Source: Bradyrhizobium sp. ORS 278
GTDB lineage: Bacteria; Pseudomonadota; Alphaproteobacteria; Rhizobiales; Xanthobacteraceae
Assembly: GCF_000026145.1 (NCBI RefSeq)
Contig: NC_009445.1
Coordinates: forward strand, 4,712,001 to 4,776,000
DNA: 64,000 nucleotides
Direction: 5' to 3'
Shown one piece after another: positions 44,686-54,019 of the stretch. Below the pieces are notes generated by a model, which ran no database searches, was not told where the DNA came from, and worked only from the letters and a program-made list of their open reading frames with translations. Each line of letters begins with the position of its first letter. Position 1 is the stretch's first letter. Position numbers and translations under genes: made by a program.

Positions 44686-45048
44686 TCAGGCGGAATGCGG
44701 CAGCTTGCCATCCGGGCTGGCATGGTCGACGGCAAGCGGCAGCTGTTCGGCAAGGATTTTCGACAGCTGGTCGACGGGGACATTGAAGCGCGCGGCAAGC
44801 TGCCTGACCACGTCGCTGCCCAGCACTTCCTGGAGCTGTTCGGCGGATATCGGCAGGTTTTGGCCGTTGCCGAGCCAGGATTTGACCTGTGCGCCGAAGC
44901 CGGCCTGCTCGAGCTTGGCAACGATGCTGTTCAAGCCGCCGTCCTGGCCGAGCACCTCCTTCAGGACCACCGGCAGCACGGCAGCCTCGAGCTGTCCCAG
45001 CGCGCCCTGAAATGCGCCGGAGTTGCGCAGAGTATCAAGCAATCCCAT
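44686..45048 (-). CDS. YidB family (DUF937-like) protein
   Basis: A 120-residue protein: MGLLDTLRNSG, AVLPVVLKEVLGQDGGLNSIVAKLEQAGFGAQVKSWLGNGQNLPISAEQLQEVLGSDVVRQLAARF. The glycine-turn and GNGxNxPI motifs are those of the YidB/DUF937 family. The function is not established; its members are small cytoplasmic helical proteins. AAGGAGCG lies upstream of the ATG. Confidence 0.82.
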   Translation of the reverse strand: MGLLDTLRNSGAFQGALGQLEAAVLPVVLKEVLGQDGGLNSIVAKLEQAGFGAQVKSWLGNGQNLPISAEQLQEVLGSDVVRQLAARFNVPVDQLSKILAEQLPLAVDHASPDGKLPHSA

Positions 45049-45132
45049 CGTCCGCTCCTTAACCGAGGTTTTCCCCGGCGCAGAGGAGCGCGCCGGCCCC
45101 GCCGCGTCAAGGCAGCGGCGCCGGCGCTCGCG

Positions 45133-45792
45133 TCAAACCCGCTCGACTCGGTCGATGATCCAGGTTTCGGCCAGTCCATCCTTCACCCAGGCGGCAAAGG
45201 CCGGCATCGCCATCATCGTCTCCATATAGGCCCTCGTGTCGGCCGCCACCGGAACCGCGAAGGTCTGGAAACGGGTGACGACGGGAGCGAACATCGCATC
45301 CGCTCCGCTGAAGCGACCGAACAGGAATGGACCGCCAGCGCCAAAGCGCGCCCGGCAATCCCGCCAGATGTCCTCGATCCGGGCGACATTGGCCCTGGCG
45401 TCGGCGGACAGCTCGACCGGCCGGATCTCGCGGTGCAGGTTCATCGGACATTCGTTTCGCAGCGCCTGGAACCCGGAATGCATCTCGGCGGAGACCGATC
45501 GCGCGAGGGCGCGTGCCGCGACGTCGGTCGGCCACAGCCCGGCGGCCGGAAAGCGCTCGGCGAGATATTCGATGATGGACAGCGAGTCCCACACCGTGAC
45601 GTCGCCGTCGATCAGGATCGGCACCTTGCCGGCGGGAGAATGTTCGAGGATGCGCGCCTTGTCGGCCGGATCGGCGGTGTAGAGCGGGATCACGATCTCC
45701 TCGAACGGAATGTCGCAGCCGCGCAGCGCCAGCCACGGCCGCATCGACCAGGAGGAATAGTTCTTGTTGCCGATCACCAGCGTCAGCGTCAT
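45133..45792 (-). CDS. Glutathione S-transferase
   Basis: A 219-residue protein. It has an N-terminal thioredoxin-fold domain (LVIGNKNYSSWSMRPWLALRG, with the SS/SxR glutathione-site serine region, then GKVPILIDGDVTVWDSLSIIEYLAERFP) and an all-helical C-terminal domain. The NKNYSSWSMRPW start is characteristic of the bacterial GST subfamily acting on stress electrophiles. The start ATG at 45792 has GGAG ahead. The substrate is unknown. Confidence 0.87.
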   Translation of the reverse strand: MTLTLVIGNKNYSSWSMRPWLALRGCDIPFEEIVIPLYTADPADKARILEHSPAGKVPILIDGDVTVWDSLSIIEYLAERFPAAGLWPTDVAARALARSVSAEMHSGFQALRNECPMNLHREIRPVELSADARANVARIEDIWRDCRARFGAGGPFLFGRFSGADAMFAPVVTRFQTFAVPVAADTRAYMETMMAMPAFAAWVKDGLAETWIIDRVERV

Positions 45793-45957
45793 GTCGATCA
45801 ATCTCCGCGATCAGGAGCGTGCGCTCTCAGCCGCCTTACAGAGACAGCCTCACGACACGCACGTCGTCCGGCACGATTACAAGATCATGGGCCCGTGCGT
45901 CGACAGCGAAGCACGACGATGTCCCGATCGCGCGCCGAGGCCACCGGACGCAGGCGG

Positions 45958-46824
45958 TCAGCCACCGAAATCCTTCAGTTCGACCGACATCTCGATCACC
46001 TTCCACTCCTCGTAGCGGTCTGGCGGCAACGGATAGGGTTGGCAGGCGGTCAGCGCGGCGATCGCCCCCTGCGAGAGCTTGAGGACCTTGGCGGCCTGCT
46101 CCTCATCCTTCGCGGGTCCGCCGAGAAACTCCGGCTCCGCCGCAAGGCGGCCGTCCGGTCGCAACGGGACCAGCACTTTCGCGAAGATGTCCTCCGAGCG
46201 GGACAGCCCGGCCGGAAGACGGGCACAGCTCCGAAAGCGTTGCCGGAGCGCCGCATCGATGTCCGCCGCAACAGTCTTGGTCGCGGTCGATCCAACCTCC
46301 TGGTCCGCCCCGGCGGCCGCCGGCAGCGGCATCAGCGGCGGGGGCAAGCCGAGCGGCACGCCATACTTCACCGTGAGATCCGGCTCGGGAGGCACGTAGC
46401 TCGGCGTTGGCGTCGGCATTGGCGGCGGCCTGGCAGCCAATTTGGACTCCTGCTTTGCAGCCGTCTTGGCAGCTTTCGCGGGCGTCTGCGCCGACGTCGG
46501 CTGTTTGGCGACCGGCGGGGCCGCGGGTGTCGGCTTGGTGGTTTCCTGCGCGGCGGGCGGCGGCGCCGGAGGCGGCGCGGCGGCGGCCGGCAAGGTGGTG
46601 GGCGCGAATTGCGGCAGGGTCAGTTCGGGCGACGGTGACGGCGCGGGCGTTGGCTCAGGCGTCTTCTGCGGCTCGTCGGCGTCGACGATGTCGACCCTGA
46701 TCTCATCGGTCTTGGCGAGCTCGTAGGGGCGCACAGTGGTCGAGACGACGACACTGCCCACGATCAAGAGATGCGCAAGCACGGACGCGGCGATGCCCCA
46801 ACCGATGAACTGCCAACGTTCCAT
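45958..46824 (-). CDS. TolA/TonB-like protein
   Basis: A 288-residue protein. One N-terminal membrane helix (GWGIAASVLAHLLIVGSVVV) is followed by a very long Pro/Ala/Lys-rich periplasmic region (about 45-175). The C-terminal domain has DIDAALRQRFRSCARL ... KVLVPLRPDGRLAAEPEFL ... AIAALTACQPYPLPPDRYEEW. The CQPYPLPPDRYEEW end is TolA-like. TolA links the inner membrane motor TolQR to the outer membrane. No tolQRB or exbBD genes are nearby, so this may be a second, orphan TolA-type protein. Confidence 0.72.
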   Translation of the reverse strand: MERWQFIGWGIAASVLAHLLIVGSVVVSTTVRPYELAKTDEIRVDIVDADEPQKTPEPTPAPSPSPELTLPQFAPTTLPAAAAPPPAPPPAAQETTKPTPAAPPVAKQPTSAQTPAKAAKTAAKQESKLAARPPPMPTPTPSYVPPEPDLTVKYGVPLGLPPPLMPLPAAAGADQEVGSTATKTVAADIDAALRQRFRSCARLPAGLSRSEDIFAKVLVPLRPDGRLAAEPEFLGGPAKDEEQAAKVLKLSQGAIAALTACQPYPLPPDRYEEWKVIEMSVELKDFGG

Positions 46825-46953
46825 GCCGCTTCGTTCGCGCCCGCTTGCGACCGGGCGCGCCTCCGGCACGCGAGGTCACGGCGATCATCGCCTGGATTGA
46901 GCGCGGGCCACCCGCCCGCTGGCCTCACCCTAGCATGCCGGCGCGGTTGTCGC

Positions 46954-47772
46954 TCAATCCCAATTGGGCGCGAAGGCGAAGTTGGTCATTCGTCCCTCGG
47001 GACTGCCCATCGCGAAGATGTCGGCCATGTCCTGCCCGGACAGCTCGAAATCGAACACGTCGAGATTCTCTGACAGCCGCTCGATCTTCGAGGTGCGCGG
47101 GATCGCCACGACGTTCTGCTGCACCAGCCAGCGCAGACAGATCTGCGCCGTCGTCTTGCCATGGGCGCGGCCGATGCGGGTCAGCGTCGGATCGTTCTTT
47201 ATCTTGCCCTTGGCGATCGGACTGTAGGCGACGAGCGCGATGCCATGCCGGGCGCAGGCTTCCCGGACCTTGGTCTGATCGAGATAGGGATGATACTCGA
47301 CCTGATTGCAGGCCAGCGGCTCCGGCGAGACTGCCACCGCTTCGTCGAGCAGCGCCACGGTGAAGTTGGACACGCCGATGTGGCGCGCGAGACCAAGCTT
47401 TTTGGCATGCGCCAGCGCACCGAGCGTCTCGGCCAGCGGCACATGCGAGTTCGGCCAGTGCAGCAGCAGGAGATCGACCTCGGAGACGCGCAGGCGGACC
47501 AGGCTCTCCTTGGTCGAGCGCTCCAGATCGTTCGGCGCGAAATGCGTCGTCCACACCTTGGTCGTGAGGAAGATCTCGTTGCGGCGGACCCGCGACGCCC
47601 GCAGGCCCTCCCCGACCTCGTGCTCGTTCTCATAGACCTGGGCGGTGTCGATGTGCCGGTAGCCGAGCGTCAGCGCCTGCTCGACGATGCGGGTGCAGGT
47701 GCGTCCGCGCAGCTCCCAGGTCCCGAGCCCGAGAGCGGGAATCCTGGCACCATTGGCCTCGATCATCAGCAT
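46954..47772 (-). CDS. Aldo/keto reductase
   Basis: A 272-residue TIM-barrel NADPH enzyme: GARIPALGLGTWELRG, the catalytic tetrad in GYRHIDTAQVYENEHEVGEGL (Asp, Tyr), TTKVW (Lys) and LLLHWP (His). IGVSNFTVALLDEAV, NQVEYHPYLDQ and the C-terminal AIPRTSKIERLSENLDVF are NADPH-site features of 2,5-diketo-gluconate-reductase-like AKRs. The substrate is unknown. The start at 47772 is at MLMIEANG; a GTG five codons up is less likely. Confidence 0.88.
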   Translation of the reverse strand: MLMIEANGARIPALGLGTWELRGRTCTRIVEQALTLGYRHIDTAQVYENEHEVGEGLRASRVRRNEIFLTTKVWTTHFAPNDLERSTKESLVRLRVSEVDLLLLHWPNSHVPLAETLGALAHAKKLGLARHIGVSNFTVALLDEAVAVSPEPLACNQVEYHPYLDQTKVREACARHGIALVAYSPIAKGKIKNDPTLTRIGRAHGKTTAQICLRWLVQQNVVAIPRTSKIERLSENLDVFDFELSGQDMADIFAMGSPEGRMTNFAFAPNWD

Positions 47773-47846
47773 GGAAGTGCACTCCAAGCGCGTGCATGAT
47801 TATGCATGCCACACGCCCACCGTGCCACGCGGGACCGGTTTTTAGC

Positions 47847-48137
47847 TTAAGTCTTAGCTAAGGCCTCGAACACGGTATCGGGCGCATGCGCGATCACCGT
47901 CAGCAGCGCCCGCGCCGGGCCGCGCGGCATGCGCTTGCCCTGCTCCCAGTTGCGAATGGTCTCGACGGGAACGCCGAGCTTGGCGGCGAACTCCTGCTGC
48001 GTCAGCTGCACCCGCCGCCGGAGATCTCGAACCTCCAGCGGAGCCGTCGGGGCAGCCGCCGACGGCGCGAGCGGAAACTCGCCGCCGTCGCGCAATTCCA
48101 CGATCCGTCCATCTGCCTTCAGCCGCAAGCGTTGCAT
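47847..48137 (-). CDS. XRE-family DNA-binding protein
   Basis: A 96-residue protein. The N-terminal ~30 residues are of unknown fold. The C-terminal HTH domain (VRDLRRRVQLTQQEFAAKLGVPVETIRNWEQGKRMPRGPARALLTVIA) is typical of HigA/NadS-type small regulators. It has no toxin partner next to it; the adjacent genes are mgtE and an aldo/keto reductase. It is probably a solitary regulator. Confidence 0.8.
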   Translation of the reverse strand: MQRLRLKADGRIVELRDGGEFPLAPSAAAPTAPLEVRDLRRRVQLTQQEFAAKLGVPVETIRNWEQGKRMPRGPARALLTVIAHAPDTVFEALAKT

Positions 48138-48219
48138 CGGTCCTGCTCCGTCTCGGGCAACAGTGTCGCCGAGCCGCGTTAAGGCCGGATTAACGATATA
48201 AGTCGTTCAAGCGCTGCGC

Positions 48220-49638
48220 TTATTTCAAGCCGAACCAGAGCGTGGCGATGCCCAGAAACGAGAAGAAACCGACCACGTCGGTCACCGTGGTGACGAACGT
48301 GCCCGAGGCGACGGCCGGATCGGCGCGGACGCGCTCGAGCACCATCGGGATCAGGATGCCGCCGAGCGCGCCGGCGACGAGATTTGAGATCATCGCGAGT
48401 CCGATCACGATGCCGAGGCCCGGAGTCTTGAACCAAGCCACCGCTGCGATCCCGGTGACGAGCGCGAAGGCCAGCCCGTTGACGAGCCCGACCAGCGCCT
48501 CGCGCATCACCACGCGCAGCGCATTGCTGGGCCCGAGCTCGCGCGTGGCGAGCGCACGCACCGCGACCGTCATGGTCTGGGTCGCGGCATTGCCACCCTG
48601 GCTCGCGACGATCGGCGCGAGCACGGCAAGCGCCACCATCTGCTGCAGCTGGCCCTCGAACAGGCCGAGCACGGAGGACGCGAGGAACGCGGTAGCGAGA
48701 TTGATCAGCAGCCAGTTGAAGCGGCCCTTGGCGATGGTCCAGACGCTGTCCGACAGTTCCTCGTCCCCGGACACGCCGCCGATCGCCTTGAAGTCCTCGT
48801 CGGCCTCCTCCTCGATCACGTCGACGACGTCGTCGATGGTGATGACGCCGGCGAGCCGGTTCTCGGCATCGACGACGGGTGCGGCGACGAGGTTGTACTT
48901 GCCGAACAGCCGGGCGACCTCGGCAAGATCGTCGGTCACGGTGACGCGGCGGCGATCCTCGTCGATCAGCTCGGCGAGCGGCACCGGGCGGCGCGCGCGC
49001 AGCAGCGCGTCGAGCGACACCGCGCCCTGCCAATGCCTGGACTCGTCCACCGCATAGATCTCGTAGAAGCGCTCGGGCAGATCCGGCGTCTCGCGCATGT
49101 AGTCGATGGCTTCGCCCACGGTCCAGCCCAGCGGAACCGTGATGACCTCGCTCTGCATACGCCGGCCGGCCGAGCCCTCGGGATAATCGAGGCTGCGCGC
49201 CAGCACGTCGCGCTCCGACGGCGGCAGGCGCTCGAGGATCTCCTCCTTGTCCTCCTCGTCGAGGCTCTCGAGCAGCTCGACGGCGTCGTCGGTTTCCAGC
49301 TCGCGGACACCCTCGGCGACCGTCTCCGGCTCGAGCTCCTCGAGGATCTCCTCACGGACGGCGTCGTCGACCTCGTTCAGCGCGGAAAAATCGAAATCGG
49401 TGCCGGTCAGCTCGACCAGCCTGACGCGGTCGTCGGGAGCGAGCGCGGCGATCAGATCGCCGAGATCCGCCTCGTGCAGCTCGGCGACCTCGGCGCGCAG
49501 GAACGCCTCGTCCTCGGCGGCAATGGCCGCCGTCATGGCTGCAATGAATTCGGGGCGAATCTCGCCGGACTCGGTGCGCATGGCCGCGGGATCGGCTAGA
49601 CTTGCATCGGCGGGGGCGACGTCCAGGGTCTCGTTCAT
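48220..49638 (-). CDS. mgtE: Magnesium transporter MgtE
   Basis: A 472-residue protein. The N domain (acidic helical repeats such as ELETDDAVELLESLDEEDKEEILERLPPSERD), a CBS pair (SEVITVPLGWTVGEAIDYM ... RLAGVITIDDVVDVI) and five C-terminal membrane helices (APIVASQGGNAATQTMTVAVRALA and later ones) match MgtE. The CBS/N domains sense Mg2+ and gate the pore. GAGGCACGTC precedes the ATG at 49638; a GTG four codons upstream is also open. The region upstream is too short for an Mg riboswitch. Confidence 0.93.
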   Translation of the reverse strand: MNETLDVAPADASLADPAAMRTESGEIRPEFIAAMTAAIAAEDEAFLRAEVAELHEADLGDLIAALAPDDRVRLVELTGTDFDFSALNEVDDAVREEILEELEPETVAEGVRELETDDAVELLESLDEEDKEEILERLPPSERDVLARSLDYPEGSAGRRMQSEVITVPLGWTVGEAIDYMRETPDLPERFYEIYAVDESRHWQGAVSLDALLRARRPVPLAELIDEDRRRVTVTDDLAEVARLFGKYNLVAAPVVDAENRLAGVITIDDVVDVIEEEADEDFKAIGGVSGDEELSDSVWTIAKGRFNWLLINLATAFLASSVLGLFEGQLQQMVALAVLAPIVASQGGNAATQTMTVAVRALATRELGPSNALRVVMREALVGLVNGLAFALVTGIAAVAWFKTPGLGIVIGLAMISNLVAGALGGILIPMVLERVRADPAVASGTFVTTVTDVVGFFSFLGIATLWFGLK

Positions 49639-49729
49639 GACGTGCCTCACGAGCCATCGTTCAGACGATTGGTCTGATGTGTGGTTTCACGCATTACATA
49701 ATGGTCAACAGCGAGCGCAACGGGAAAAG

Positions 49730-50584
49730 ATGTCTCAGGCGCGACTGACATCGCGATGGGTAAACGCATTGGGCGGCGCGATTGCCGCGCTGCTCGTCGC
49801 GCACGGCGCAGCCGCGGCGCCGGCCGACTGTCCGCGCGAGGGCACGCTGGGGACCTCGCGCGTGCTGAGCGTCAACCCGAAGAACTATCCTCGCGTCGGC
49901 CTGAAGAGCTTTCCCGATACGCTGCCGCTGCAGGACGGCGAGGTCGTGCTCACCTTCGACGACGGCCCGTCGCCGCCGATGACCAACAAGGTGCTCGCGG
50001 CGCTCGCCAGGGAATGCGTGCGCGCGACCTTCTTCCTGGTCGGCCAGCCGGCGTCGGGCCGCGCCGAGATAGTGCGGAAGATCGCGGCCGAAGGCCACAC
50101 GGTCGGCCATCACACCTACACGCACGCGCATCTGGCGCACATCTCGCCCGAGGCCGCGATCGAGGAGATCGATCGCGGCATTGCCGCTGACGAGAAGGCG
50201 CTCAACGGCGTCGAGACGACGACGCCGTCCACGCCGTTCTTCCGGTTCCCCTACTTCGAATCCACGCCGGCGACGCTCGACCTGCTGCAGTCGCGCGGCA
50301 TCGCCGTGTTCGGCGCCGATCTCTGGGCCAGCGATTGGAAGGCCATGTCTCCGCAGGGGACGCTGCAGCTCCTGATCCGCAGGCTCACCCAGGCGCGCAA
50401 GGGCATGATCCTGCTGCACGATCCGCAGCCGCGCACCGTCGCGATGCTGCCTGCGTTCCTGCGCTACCTTAGGGATCACGGCTACCGCGTCGTTCACGTG
50501 GTTCCGGCCAGGCCCGACTCGCCGCCCGAGCAGCACAGCGAGCACCCGGCCGAAGCGACCGCGCCAGCGCGTGAAGGTGGTTAA
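49730..50584 (+). CDS. Polysaccharide deacetylase (NodB homology) A
   Basis: A 284-residue exported protein. The signal peptide (ALGGAIAALLVAHGAAAAPADC) is followed by a NodB domain: VVLTFDDGPSPPMTNKVL with the metal/catalytic TFDDG, HTVGHHTYTHAHL (second metal site), RFPYF, and the LLHDP end. It is a metal-dependent deacetylase of the chitooligosaccharide/peptidoglycan type. It is divergent from mgtE, with the promoter in the 90 bases between. It is about 45% similar by eye to the next gene, a tandem paralogue. Confidence 0.87.
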   Translation: MSQARLTSRWVNALGGAIAALLVAHGAAAAPADCPREGTLGTSRVLSVNPKNYPRVGLKSFPDTLPLQDGEVVLTFDDGPSPPMTNKVLAALARECVRATFFLVGQPASGRAEIVRKIAAEGHTVGHHTYTHAHLAHISPEAAIEEIDRGIAADEKALNGVETTTPSTPFFRFPYFESTPATLDLLQSRGIAVFGADLWASDWKAMSPQGTLQLLIRRLTQARKGMILLHDPQPRTVAMLPAFLRYLRDHGYRVVHVVPARPDSPPEQHSEHPAEATAPAREGG

Positions 50585-50834
50585 TCCGCCGTTCAGGCCG
50601 TCGCTCTACGCTGTTTTCGTCCACTGGCGGTGATTTGCGGCTTGCAATCCGGCAACAGCCGTCCGCAAACGGGAACATGAACCGATGGCAGGTCGCAGCG
50701 GCCGATCATCCCTGCTATGTCTTCGTCGCGATGGGCGCAGCCGCCTGTCCGCGCTACATCCTGAAGCATCGACGCGCCTGGACGCAGGCGCCCGACCATC
50801 GAAGAGCCGTGATCGAGAAGCCGTGATCGAGACG

Positions 50835-52019
50835 ATGAGCTGCGTGATGCATGATCGTACGAAGACTTGCGTTGGACGGCGATCATGGACCGCGGTGCTG
50901 CTGGGCATGCTCGCCGGCGGAACGGCTCTCGGATCATCGGTCGCTTTGGCCGCCGATTGTCCCGGCCATCCCGACGCGCTCGGCACGTCGCGCACGCTGG
51001 TGGTCGACCCGCGCGAGCATCCACGGCTCGGCGCGATGCAGTACAAGGAGACGCTGCCGCTCAAGGACCACGAGGTGGTGATCACCTTCGACGACGGTCC
51101 CGTGCCGAAATACAGCAACCAGGTGCTGCAGATTCTCGCCGACCAGTGCGTCAAGGCGACATTCTTCACGATCGGCCGCCAGGCCAAGGCGTCTCCCGAA
51201 GGCGTGCGCAAGCTCGCCGCTGCCGGCCACACCATCGGCACCCACAGCCAGAACCATCCGCTGAGCATGAACCGGATGACGCTGGAGCAGGTGCAGCCGG
51301 AGGTCGACCAGGGCATCGCCTGGACCAAGGCGGCGCTGACCGACCCCGCCGCCCTGTCGCCCTTCTTCCGCGTGCCCGGCCTGCTGCGGGGCGACGCGGT
51401 GGAGAGCTACGCGGCCTCGCTCGGCCTGCAGGTGTGGAGCGCGGATTTCCTCGCCGACGACTGGCGCAGCATATCCAGCGCCAAGGTTCACGAGCTCGCG
51501 ATCAAGCGGCTGGAAGCGCGCGGCAAGGGCATCCTGTTGCTGCACGACATCCAGGCGCGCACCGTGGCCGCGCTGCCGAAGATCCTCGCCGATCTCAAGG
51601 CCAAGAACTACCGCATCGTGCACGTCGTGGCGGCAACGCCTGATCGTCCGGCAACGCCGACCGAGCCCGAGGACTGGCTGGTGCATCGGCCGTCCGACGA
51701 GACGCCGGTTGCGCATTGGCCGGCGATCACGCCGACCGATCTGGCCGGCGCCGAGACCCGCGCCCGCGCCACACTGGATGATTTCGGCAAGCTCGATGTG
51801 CCCGCGGCTTCGCTGCCGAAGCCGGCGTGGCCGCGTCCCGCCGTGACGGCGCGGATCGCAACCGCACCGGCCCTGCCCGCGCCCGCGGCCGAGCTGTTCG
51901 CCTGGCCGCCGGTCGCCCCCTTGTCGGCCCACCGGCATCAGGTCGTCCGCGTCGAGGGCCAGGCCGCCGCCAAGCCGCCGGCCCGCCCGGTGCGCCTCGC
52001 CAGCCTGCGCAAGCGCTGA
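50835..52019 (+). CDS. Polysaccharide deacetylase (NodB homology) B, extended
   Basis: A 394-residue exported protein paralogous to the preceding gene: signal peptide, then DCPGHPDALGTSRTLVVDPREHPRLG, EVVITFDDGPVPKYSN, HTIGTHSQNHPLS, FFRVPGLLRG and LLLHDIQARTVAALP. It differs by a ~110-residue Pro/Ala-rich C-terminal extension. FRVPG replaces the RFPYF segment of paralogue A. The start may be at 50835 or 50847. A strong bidirectional terminator follows the stop. The 250-base gap between the two paralogues shows no other gene. Confidence 0.85.
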   Translation: MSCVMHDRTKTCVGRRSWTAVLLGMLAGGTALGSSVALAADCPGHPDALGTSRTLVVDPREHPRLGAMQYKETLPLKDHEVVITFDDGPVPKYSNQVLQILADQCVKATFFTIGRQAKASPEGVRKLAAAGHTIGTHSQNHPLSMNRMTLEQVQPEVDQGIAWTKAALTDPAALSPFFRVPGLLRGDAVESYAASLGLQVWSADFLADDWRSISSAKVHELAIKRLEARGKGILLLHDIQARTVAALPKILADLKAKNYRIVHVVAATPDRPATPTEPEDWLVHRPSDETPVAHWPAITPTDLAGAETRARATLDDFGKLDVPAASLPKPAWPRPAVTARIATAPALPAPAAELFAWPPVAPLSAHRHQVVRVEGQAAAKPPARPVRLASLRKR

Positions 52020-52044
52020 GGCCGGACACCTCCGCTCGTGACAC

Positions 52045-52074
52045 GAAAAAGGGGCGCCGCTGCGCCCCTTTTTC
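52045..52074. terminator. Bidirectional terminator between deacetylase B and the next gene
   Basis: GAAAAAGGGGCG / CGCCCCTTTTTC with a CCGCTG loop. It has A-runs on one side and T-runs on the other, so it can end transcripts from both convergent genes. Confidence 0.9.
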
Positions 52075-52132
52075 GACAGATCCTTCGATGCGGCTCCTTC
52101 GATGCGGCCGCGCGCAGCGCGCGGCGCGATGA

Positions 52133-52507
52133 TCACTTGCCGATCAGCTTGCTGACGCAGAGGATGACGCCGGCCGCCAGGAAGAACAGGTCCATGTAGG
52201 ACTTCTGCTCACCATCCTTGCGCAGCGAGCCGACGTCCGACACCACCTGCTTGTTGATGACCTGGCCGACCGGCCCGTCGCCGAGCATGCCGGTAAGACG
52301 GCGCACATCCATCTCCAGCTTCTCGATGCGGCCAAAGAAGTGGAAGGTACGGACCACGGTGACGGCCCGCATGCCGGCATAGATCAGAATGACGAGCGCC
52401 AGCACGGCGCGGTTCTGATAGTTCTCGATGTAGTTCAGGCTGAGATAGACAGCCGCGAGAAACAGGAAATTCGATAGGAAACGATAGGCAAGGCCCGTGA
52501 AGTTCAT
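52133..52507 (-). CDS. Small membrane protein of unknown function
   Basis: A 124-residue protein with two to three hydrophobic segments (YRFLSNFLFLAAVYLSLNYI, AVLALVILIYAGMRAVTVV and LFFLAAGVILCVSKLIGK at the C-terminus). A charged middle (GRIEKLEMDVRRLTGML) lies between them. GGGGGAG before the ATG sets the start; the frame is open 79 codons upstream without protein character. No family recognised. Confidence 0.65.
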   Translation of the reverse strand: MNFTGLAYRFLSNFLFLAAVYLSLNYIENYQNRAVLALVILIYAGMRAVTVVRTFHFFGRIEKLEMDVRRLTGMLGDGPVGQVINKQVVSDVGSLRKDGEQKSYMDLFFLAAGVILCVSKLIGK

Positions 52508-52765
52508 CTGCTCCCCCGCACGATGTCCGGATCGCGGGCCGATCGAACTCACGAAAAGAGTGTCGTCCCCCGCGTCCCGGCCCAACTCATGCGACCGTAG
52601 ACGCGCCGGCTTGCAAATTCGTGAAGCCATGACATTGGTGCCGTCTTCGTATACCGGTTGCGTACCATGATGAGCGCCGTGGTAAACAATCAGCTGCGCC
52701 GGCTGTCCAAGTTTCAGCCTGCACGCAGCTGAAGCGATCTTCACGTCTCGAGGTTGTGGGGCGAG

Positions 52766-54004
52766 CTACGCACCGAAGCGCGCCGGCGCGCACGCCGTCA
52801 CGTCGACATCGGGTCTTTCGCCGCTCATCAGCTCGGCGAGGATGCGGCCGGTCGCCGGTCCCAGGGTAAAGCCCTGATGGCCGTGGCCGAAATGCAGCCA
52901 CAGGCCCTTGTGCCGCGCCGCCTGGCCGACGACGGGCAGCATGTCCGGCATGCACGGGCGCGTACCAAGCCACGGCTCGGGCTCGACCGGCTGGCCGAGA
53001 TCGATCAGCTGGCGCGCGGCCGCTTCGGCCTTCCCGAGTTGCACCGGCGTCGGCTTCGCATCCGGCGCTGACAGCTCGGCGCCGGTGGTGATGCGCACGC
53101 CCTTGGCCATCGGGTTCATGAGGTAGCCGAAGGCAGCATCGCGCAGCGGCAAATCGAGCGGCGCGCCGCCTGAATAGTGGCGGTGATAGCCGCGCTTGCG
53201 CACCATCGGAATGTCCATGCCGAAGCGCTTCAGAAATTCCGGCGACCACGGCCCGAGCGCGACGACGACGGCCTCGGCCTCGATGCGGCCTTCCTGCGTC
53301 GTGACGGCCCACCCGCTGCCCGCTTGCGACAGCGTCGTCGCGTCGCCCGTCAGCAGCCTGCCGCCGCGCTTGACGAACAGATCCGCGTAGGACGCAACGA
53401 GGCTCCCCGGATCGGACACCGTCCACGGCTCCTGCCAGTGCAGGCCGCCGATGCCGCTGTCGGTCAGGCCGGGCTCGGCCTTCGCCAGCTCGCTGGCGCT
53501 GAGCAGTCTGTACTTGACCCCGTACGCCTTGCCGACCGCTTCGGCTTCTTTCGCCTCCTTGTCGAACTGCGCTTGCGTCCGATGCAGCACGCGAAAGCCG
53601 TCGCGGCGCACGAGATTGCCGGCGCCGGCGGCCTGGATCAGCGGCTCGTGCTCGGGCGCGGCACGCGCGATCAGCTGCGCATAGGTGCGCGTCAGGATCT
53701 CGTGGCGCGCGGGAAACGAATTCCACCAATATTGCAGCAGCGGCCGCACGTGATACGGCAGGCCGGCGAGCGTGTAGTGGACGTCATTGGTGCGCGCCAG
53801 CGCGATGTCGAGCACGCCAGCGATGTCATGGGGCATCGCGTAGGGCCGGACGGCCTCGCTCTGGATGATGCCGGCATTGCCGTAGCTGGTCTCGCGGCCG
53901 GGCTCGCGGCGGTCGACGAGCGCCACCGACCAGCCCCTGATCTGCAGGTGCAGCGCCGTGCCGACGCCGACCATGCCCCCGCCAAGAACGATTGCGCTCC
54001 GCAT
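52766..54004 (-). CDS. D-amino acid dehydrogenase-like FAD oxidoreductase
   Basis: A 412-residue protein of the DadA/DAO family: the Rossmann motif IVLGGGMVGVGTALHLQIRGWSVALVDR, then ETSYGNAGIIQSEAVRPYAM and DPGSLVASYADLFVKRGG. The C-terminal GTRPCMPDMLPVVGQAARHKGLWLHFGHGHQGFTLGPATGRILAEL is typical of DadA. It oxidises a D-amino acid (or a related amine) to the imine, passing electrons to the respiratory chain. Two close start codons (54010, 54004) exist; AGGAGTGATGACG favours 54004. It follows the RidA gene 15 bases after its stop. Confidence 0.87.
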   Translation of the reverse strand: MRSAIVLGGGMVGVGTALHLQIRGWSVALVDRREPGRETSYGNAGIIQSEAVRPYAMPHDIAGVLDIALARTNDVHYTLAGLPYHVRPLLQYWWNSFPARHEILTRTYAQLIARAAPEHEPLIQAAGAGNLVRRDGFRVLHRTQAQFDKEAKEAEAVGKAYGVKYRLLSASELAKAEPGLTDSGIGGLHWQEPWTVSDPGSLVASYADLFVKRGGRLLTGDATTLSQAGSGWAVTTQEGRIEAEAVVVALGPWSPEFLKRFGMDIPMVRKRGYHRHYSGGAPLDLPLRDAAFGYLMNPMAKGVRITTGAELSAPDAKPTPVQLGKAEAAARQLIDLGQPVEPEPWLGTRPCMPDMLPVVGQAARHKGLWLHFGHGHQGFTLGPATGRILAELMSGERPDVDVTACAPARFGA

Positions 54005-54019
54005 CGTCATCACTCCTGA

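Noticed and set aside
47847..48137. HTH gene as antitoxin of a toxin-antitoxin pair
   Set aside because: No toxin-like gene next to it; neighbours are mgtE and an aldo/keto reductase.
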